A stretch of DNA of 36,995 bases. Source: Phycisphaerae bacterium (GTDB lineage Bacteria > Planctomycetota > Phycisphaerae > UBA1845). The stretch is from assembly GCA_029260055.1 (NCBI GenBank), contig JAJDDX010000064.1, positions 1 to 36,995 on the forward strand, written 5' to 3'. Positions within the stretch are counted from its first letter, which is position 1, and each line of letters begins with the position of its first letter. The translations under genes and the position numbers were made by a program. Shown here piece by piece: positions 33,864-36,995 of this stretch. Under the pieces are notes generated by a model, which made no database searches, had not been told where the DNA came from, and saw nothing but the letters and a program-made list of their open reading frames with translations.

Positions 33864-34679
33864 TCATTCGAGGTCAAAGAGGCTGTTGTCGTCGGTCTTG
33901 CCGGGCCAGCCGATCTCATAGCGATCCGGCTGCTTGGGGTAGAGGCCGCTCGACCAGGAGAAGGTCCGCCGCTCTGCGTCAACATGGCCGTCGCACCAGC
34001 CCACGTTGGCCCGGCTTCGATGGCGAAAGTGGATGGACGGATCGGCTCTGAAGGTCGGGTACTGCGGGTGAAACCGCGGTTCAGCAAAGCTGTACTCGAT
34101 CAACGCCTGCCCGGCGAACGCGCTATCGGTGAACATGATCGTCTCAACCGGTCGCGCGACGCGTCCCGCCAGCGCCCCAGCGCGGTCGCTTTCGACCGTG
34201 TACTCGCCGGTCGGCTCTCGACGGAGGCGCACGCCGAGATAGGCGTTGTTGTAGCCGTAACCTCCGTTACCGCGCTCGAAGCCGCCGCCTTCCTGGGCCA
34301 GTTCCCGCGCCGGGAACCTTGGGCACTCACGCACCTTCCGGTCCGGTCCGAGGTACGACGCGATTGGTCCGTTGGTCGACTCGAACGGCTGTCCCGCTCG
34401 CTCGCGCCGGCCGTGCCAGCGATCGCGGTTGGCCCGGAAGTCCGATGCGCCGGGACAATACACGCCGTCGTGATCTTCGGCATAGTAACCATTGGCACGG
34501 ATGATCTGCTGGATGTTCGAACGGCACATGACCGCAGCGGCCTGTTGGCGCGCGGCCGACAGCCCCGGCAGCAGTACCGAGGCGAGGATGGCCATCATTC
34601 CGACGACCACCAACACTTCGAGCAGGCTGAAGCCGGGCTGGTCGTAGTCACTCGATAGACTATGTCGCCTTTTGACCAT
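33864..34679 (-). CDS. Prepilin-like protein with N-terminal methylation motif and H-x9-DG motif
   Basis: A 271-residue pseudopilin. The type IV prepilin signal is at the start: PG16-FSLLE (cleavage after G16, Glu at +5), followed by a hydrophobic helix (VLVVVGMMAILASVLLPGLSAA). The globular part carries RHRSRANVGWCDGHVDA, the H-x9-DG motif typical of the abundant planctomycete pilin-like family. Its ATG overlaps the stop of the preceding gene (TAATG), so the three genes downstream of 36969 are one coupled operon. It likely sits in the inner membrane or a pilus-like structure and may help present or export the two upstream proteins; that is inference. Confidence 0.88.
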   Translation of the reverse strand: MVKRRHSLSSDYDQPGFSLLEVLVVVGMMAILASVLLPGLSAARQQAAAVMCRSNIQQIIRANGYYAEDHDGVYCPGASDFRANRDRWHGRRERAGQPFESTNGPIASYLGPDRKVRECPRFPARELAQEGGGFERGNGGYGYNNAYLGVRLRREPTGEYTVESDRAGALAGRVARPVETIMFTDSAFAGQALIEYSFAEPRFHPQYPTFRADPSIHFRHRSRANVGWCDGHVDAERRTFSWSSGLYPKQPDRYEIGWPGKTDDNSLFDLE

Positions 34680-35815
34680 TAGGGCCCCGTCATTCGTTCC
34701 ATCAAGACTGCCGCATCACTGCTGCCGACGGCTTCATCACCCTCCCGATCGAAGCGTGCGCATGGCGCCTTCGGCGGCGGCGCCGAGCCGTAGCAGAGTA
34801 GGAACTCCGCGATGTCAGCAAGGTCGATGTCGCCGTCGTCGTCGTGGTCGCCGAACGGGTCGGGCGCCGCGTCCGACACGGCGCCGATCTCCGGTGATAT
34901 TTCGCCGAGCGGCAGCGCGACGTAGTCGACCGCGTTAGTGATCCTGATCAAGTTGAAACCCGGCAGGTTCGCCGGCAGCGACGTTTGCGGGTCGATGGCC
35001 CAGGCGATATCGAAGGCGTCGCCGCCGCCGCACCCGGGGCTCATGCCGACCGTGAGCGGATCGTCCGGCAGGGTGTAAAAGCTCTCGGGCACGGCGCCCT
35101 GGTCATCGACGACGTTGTCCCCGTCGGTATCGCCGAGGATCAAAGTCGGCGCAAAGTCGGCGTAACCGAAGATGCCCTCGACACCGGTATCTTGCTCGGG
35201 ATTCGTGATGATCCTGAGCAGATCACCGGCGAAGATGTCACTCGGGAGGAGGTAGCCGGTTGTCGTCCAGACTCCGGCATAGCCCGGCGGAATCCACGCG
35301 GCCGTCGCCGGCGGGTAGGTCGCGTCGGCGACATTGTCGTCCCATGTGCGCGTCGCGAACTGGGCTCCCGGATCGGCAATGTGTGAGCCCGGGATCAGGT
35401 ACCACGTCCCGGCGGCGCAATCGTCGCCGGTAAGATCGAGGCAGACCTCGATCATCGCGCACTCGGCGAAGTGTCGGTCTGGATCTTCGCCGGCCCAGAA
35501 GGCGTTTCCGAAGACGATCGCATCCATCCCGAAGTAGTTCAAGGGATGGTCCTCGACCACGTGATCGAAGGCCAGGGTGATCGAGCCACCGAAACCGCCG
35601 AGCGTGACGACGGAGGTGTCGTCCGCGTCGAACGTGCCGCCTCCCGACGGTGGACCGAGCGTCACTTCCGGGTCTGCGAAGTCGGGGACCCGCACGAACT
35701 GCCCGGGCGCGGGCGAGTAGTCGACGATCCGCACCGCGAACGGCGTCGCCGCCTCCGCAACCGCGCAGCATCCGACCACACAGGCGATTGCCGCGACTTG
35801 GCGAGTCGAAGTCAT
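34679..35815 (-). CDS. Secreted cell-surface protein with dockerin-like C-terminus
   Basis: A 378-residue exported protein. Start at 35815 overlaps the upstream stop (TGATG) and gives a signal peptide (MTSTRQVAAIACVVGCCAVAEA). The body shows VRIVDYSPAPGQFVRVPDFADP, VTLGPPSGGG, VVTLGGFGGSITLAFDHVVED, FGMDAIVFGNAFW and GTWYLIPGSH. It resembles the 'cell surface protein' family that occurs beside surface beta-propeller proteins and transporters in several phyla. Near the end, GDHDDDGDIDLADIAEFLLCYG is a planctomycete dockerin-like calcium loop. The protein probably binds a ligand or the partner encoded upstream at the cell surface. Confidence 0.8.
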   Translation of the reverse strand: MTSTRQVAAIACVVGCCAVAEAATPFAVRIVDYSPAPGQFVRVPDFADPEVTLGPPSGGGTFDADDTSVVTLGGFGGSITLAFDHVVEDHPLNYFGMDAIVFGNAFWAGEDPDRHFAECAMIEVCLDLTGDDCAAGTWYLIPGSHIADPGAQFATRTWDDNVADATYPPATAAWIPPGYAGVWTTTGYLLPSDIFAGDLLRIITNPEQDTGVEGIFGYADFAPTLILGDTDGDNVVDDQGAVPESFYTLPDDPLTVGMSPGCGGGDAFDIAWAIDPQTSLPANLPGFNLIRITNAVDYVALPLGEISPEIGAVSDAAPDPFGDHDDDGDIDLADIAEFLLCYGSAPPPKAPCARFDREGDEAVGSSDAAVLMERMTGP

Positions 35816-36969
35816 CAGGTGCGCACCCCGCTGAGCAGGCTGCGGCCCCTCGGCTCCGCGCGGAACGCCACGGTGCCGCCGGCGAGAAGAAGGAGGACCA
35901 TAGAAGCGATTCCCCACTGTGATACCGTCGGCACGGCCTCCATCGGCGCGTGGGCGTGGACCGTGCTCGCGCCGTAATCGCGGACCATGAGTTCGCCGGT
36001 TGCCGCGTTGTGATTCGCCGAGTAGAAGTTGGATGGGTTCGCATCGTCCGGGTCAAAACCGCGAACGAGCGCAGGATCGCCGATGTCGATCGCCCCCGCT
36101 CCGGCCATGGCATCCGCCACGGCGGAGGCTTTGGCCAGGGCCACGAAATCGGCTTCGTCACCTCCCCCACCGACATAGAGATTCCCCTCGGTATCGAAGC
36201 CCAAGGGCGACGCGGAGAGGATGTTGATGATCGCCGTGCCGTCGGCATTGAAGTCGAGGGGGGTTCCCCCGGTTGCGGCCGCCGTCCATGAAGCGAAGGT
36301 GAACGCCCGCACTTCTCCCGTCAGGCCGGGATCGCCGAACGAGAAGCCGTTGCCTGTGTAGAGGTTTCCGAATGCGTCGAAGGCTATCCCGGCGGAGGCG
36401 CCGTTGATGCCTTCTATGATGACGGCGTTCAGTGGATCGCCGTCGGCGGTGTCGAGCAGCGTCACGACGCTGGGGCCGGCGAAGTCGCCGGCTGTGATCG
36501 CCAGGTAGGTATCATCGGCCCATTCGGCATCGAAGTGATCGGCTGTGAACCAGGCTCCGGCGAGCGTGAGCGCGTCGAAGACACCGACTTGGTACACGCC
36601 CCCCGCCCCGCCGTTGTTGCCGACGGCGAACTTGGTGCCATCAGGCGACACTCGCAGGAATGCCGCCCCGAAACTCGCGATGTCCGCAGTGGGCAGGACG
36701 CCAAGAAGCGAGAAGGAGCCGGCGCCGACTCCGTCTTCGAGGTAGAGGGCGTCATCGACGATCGCCATGATGCTGCCGTCGCCCGCCACATCAAACGCAG
36801 CCGCGCCGGTGGGTAGCTCAAACGTACCCACGTGGACGTACGAACCAAATGCGTCGGCATTCGCGATGGATGCGGACATGGAAAACACCGCCACCAGGAT
36901 CACGGCGGCCAGGCCGAGGCGCCGTCGAGGTGGGCGCGCGTGCAAACGGGACACGATACCGTGCTTCAT
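35815..36969 (-). CDS. Secreted beta-propeller-like IPTL-CTERM protein
   Basis: A 384-residue exported protein; ATG at 36969 with GGAAGGAG eight bases upstream. The signal peptide is long with an Arg-rich start (RLHARPPRRRLGLAAVILVAVFS). Repeated beta segments resemble propeller blades: AAFDVAGDGSIMAIVDDALYL, FLRVSPDGTKFAVGNN, GIAFDAFGNLYTGNG, PLGFDTEGNLYVGGGG. The end is a sorting tail: VPTVSQWG at residues ~347-354, hydrophobic span, then Arg-rich. First gene of the three-gene coupled operon, so it is probably the surface-exposed ligand-binding component. Only 26 bases of its upstream region are visible. Confidence 0.85.
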   Translation of the reverse strand: MKHGIVSRLHARPPRRRLGLAAVILVAVFSMSASIANADAFGSYVHVGTFELPTGAAAFDVAGDGSIMAIVDDALYLEDGVGAGSFSLLGVLPTADIASFGAAFLRVSPDGTKFAVGNNGGAGGVYQVGVFDALTLAGAWFTADHFDAEWADDTYLAITAGDFAGPSVVTLLDTADGDPLNAVIIEGINGASAGIAFDAFGNLYTGNGFSFGDPGLTGEVRAFTFASWTAAATGGTPLDFNADGTAIINILSASPLGFDTEGNLYVGGGGDEADFVALAKASAVADAMAGAGAIDIGDPALVRGFDPDDANPSNFYSANHNAATGELMVRDYGASTVHAHAPMEAVPTVSQWGIASMVLLLLAGGTVAFRAEPRGRSLLSGVRT

Positions 36970-36995
36970 GCGAGGACTCCTTCCCCCGATGGCGG

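Overview
The window looks like a chromosomal segment of a GC-rich planctomycete-like bacterium (Planctomycetota, possibly Phycisphaerae-related). The pointers are several exported proteins with PEP-CTERM or IPTL-CTERM (VPTVSxWG) sorting tails, planctomycete dockerin-like endings (DINFADIN, DLDGDMDVD), a giant beta-helix surface protein, a prepilin-like protein with an H-x9-DG motif, and a GYF/zinc-ribbon membrane protein. The taxonomic placement is inferred from these traits, not from any search.

Layout. (1) 1-1544 (minus): the front part of an exported protein that joins a PEP-CTERM segment to a trypsin-like peptidase, with an apparent one-base frameshift just after the signal peptide. (2) 1545-5456: mostly non-coding or decayed DNA with two secreted-protein remnants around a complete tyrosine integrase, which has a strong ribosome binding site and an 18-bp perfect palindrome upstream. 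(3) 5457-12731: one 2424-residue exported beta-helix protein built of five repeated modules; a 21-bp identical direct repeat lies on each side of it (4785 and 13313). (4) 13646-17042: a translationally coupled mobile operon of ardC antirestriction protein, an uncharacterised cysteine-rich protein, ardA antirestriction protein, a clamp-loader-like AAA+ ATPase, a 35-residue membrane peptide and a serine recombinase. (5) 17258-21760: a 1500-residue protein with an N-terminal QxK nuclease-like region, a STAND-type P-loop NTPase and a long helical-repeat C-terminus, i.e. an Avs-like antiviral candidate. (6) 21876-24419: small cargo genes: two lipoproteins, an XRE regulator, a mini protein with a sorting tail and an 83-residue cysteine protein.

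(7) 24572-36969 resembles host backbone: an 897-residue IPTL-CTERM protein with its own terminator, an Lnt-like membrane protein, a YbaK-type deacylase, nrdR, a ribonuclease-Z-like hydrolase, arginine deiminase (arcA), a GYF-domain protein, and a tightly overlapping three-gene minus-strand operon (beta-propeller-like IPTL-CTERM protein, secreted cell-surface protein, prepilin-like protein).

How it fits together: the middle 20 kb reads as an accessory element. Integrase and serine recombinase supply mobility, ArdC and ArdA would protect incoming DNA from restriction, and the STAND protein would protect the host of the element from phage. The most interesting candidates are the STAND nuclease gene next to antirestriction genes, the unknown protein sandwiched between ardC and ardA, and the five-module surface protein between direct repeats.
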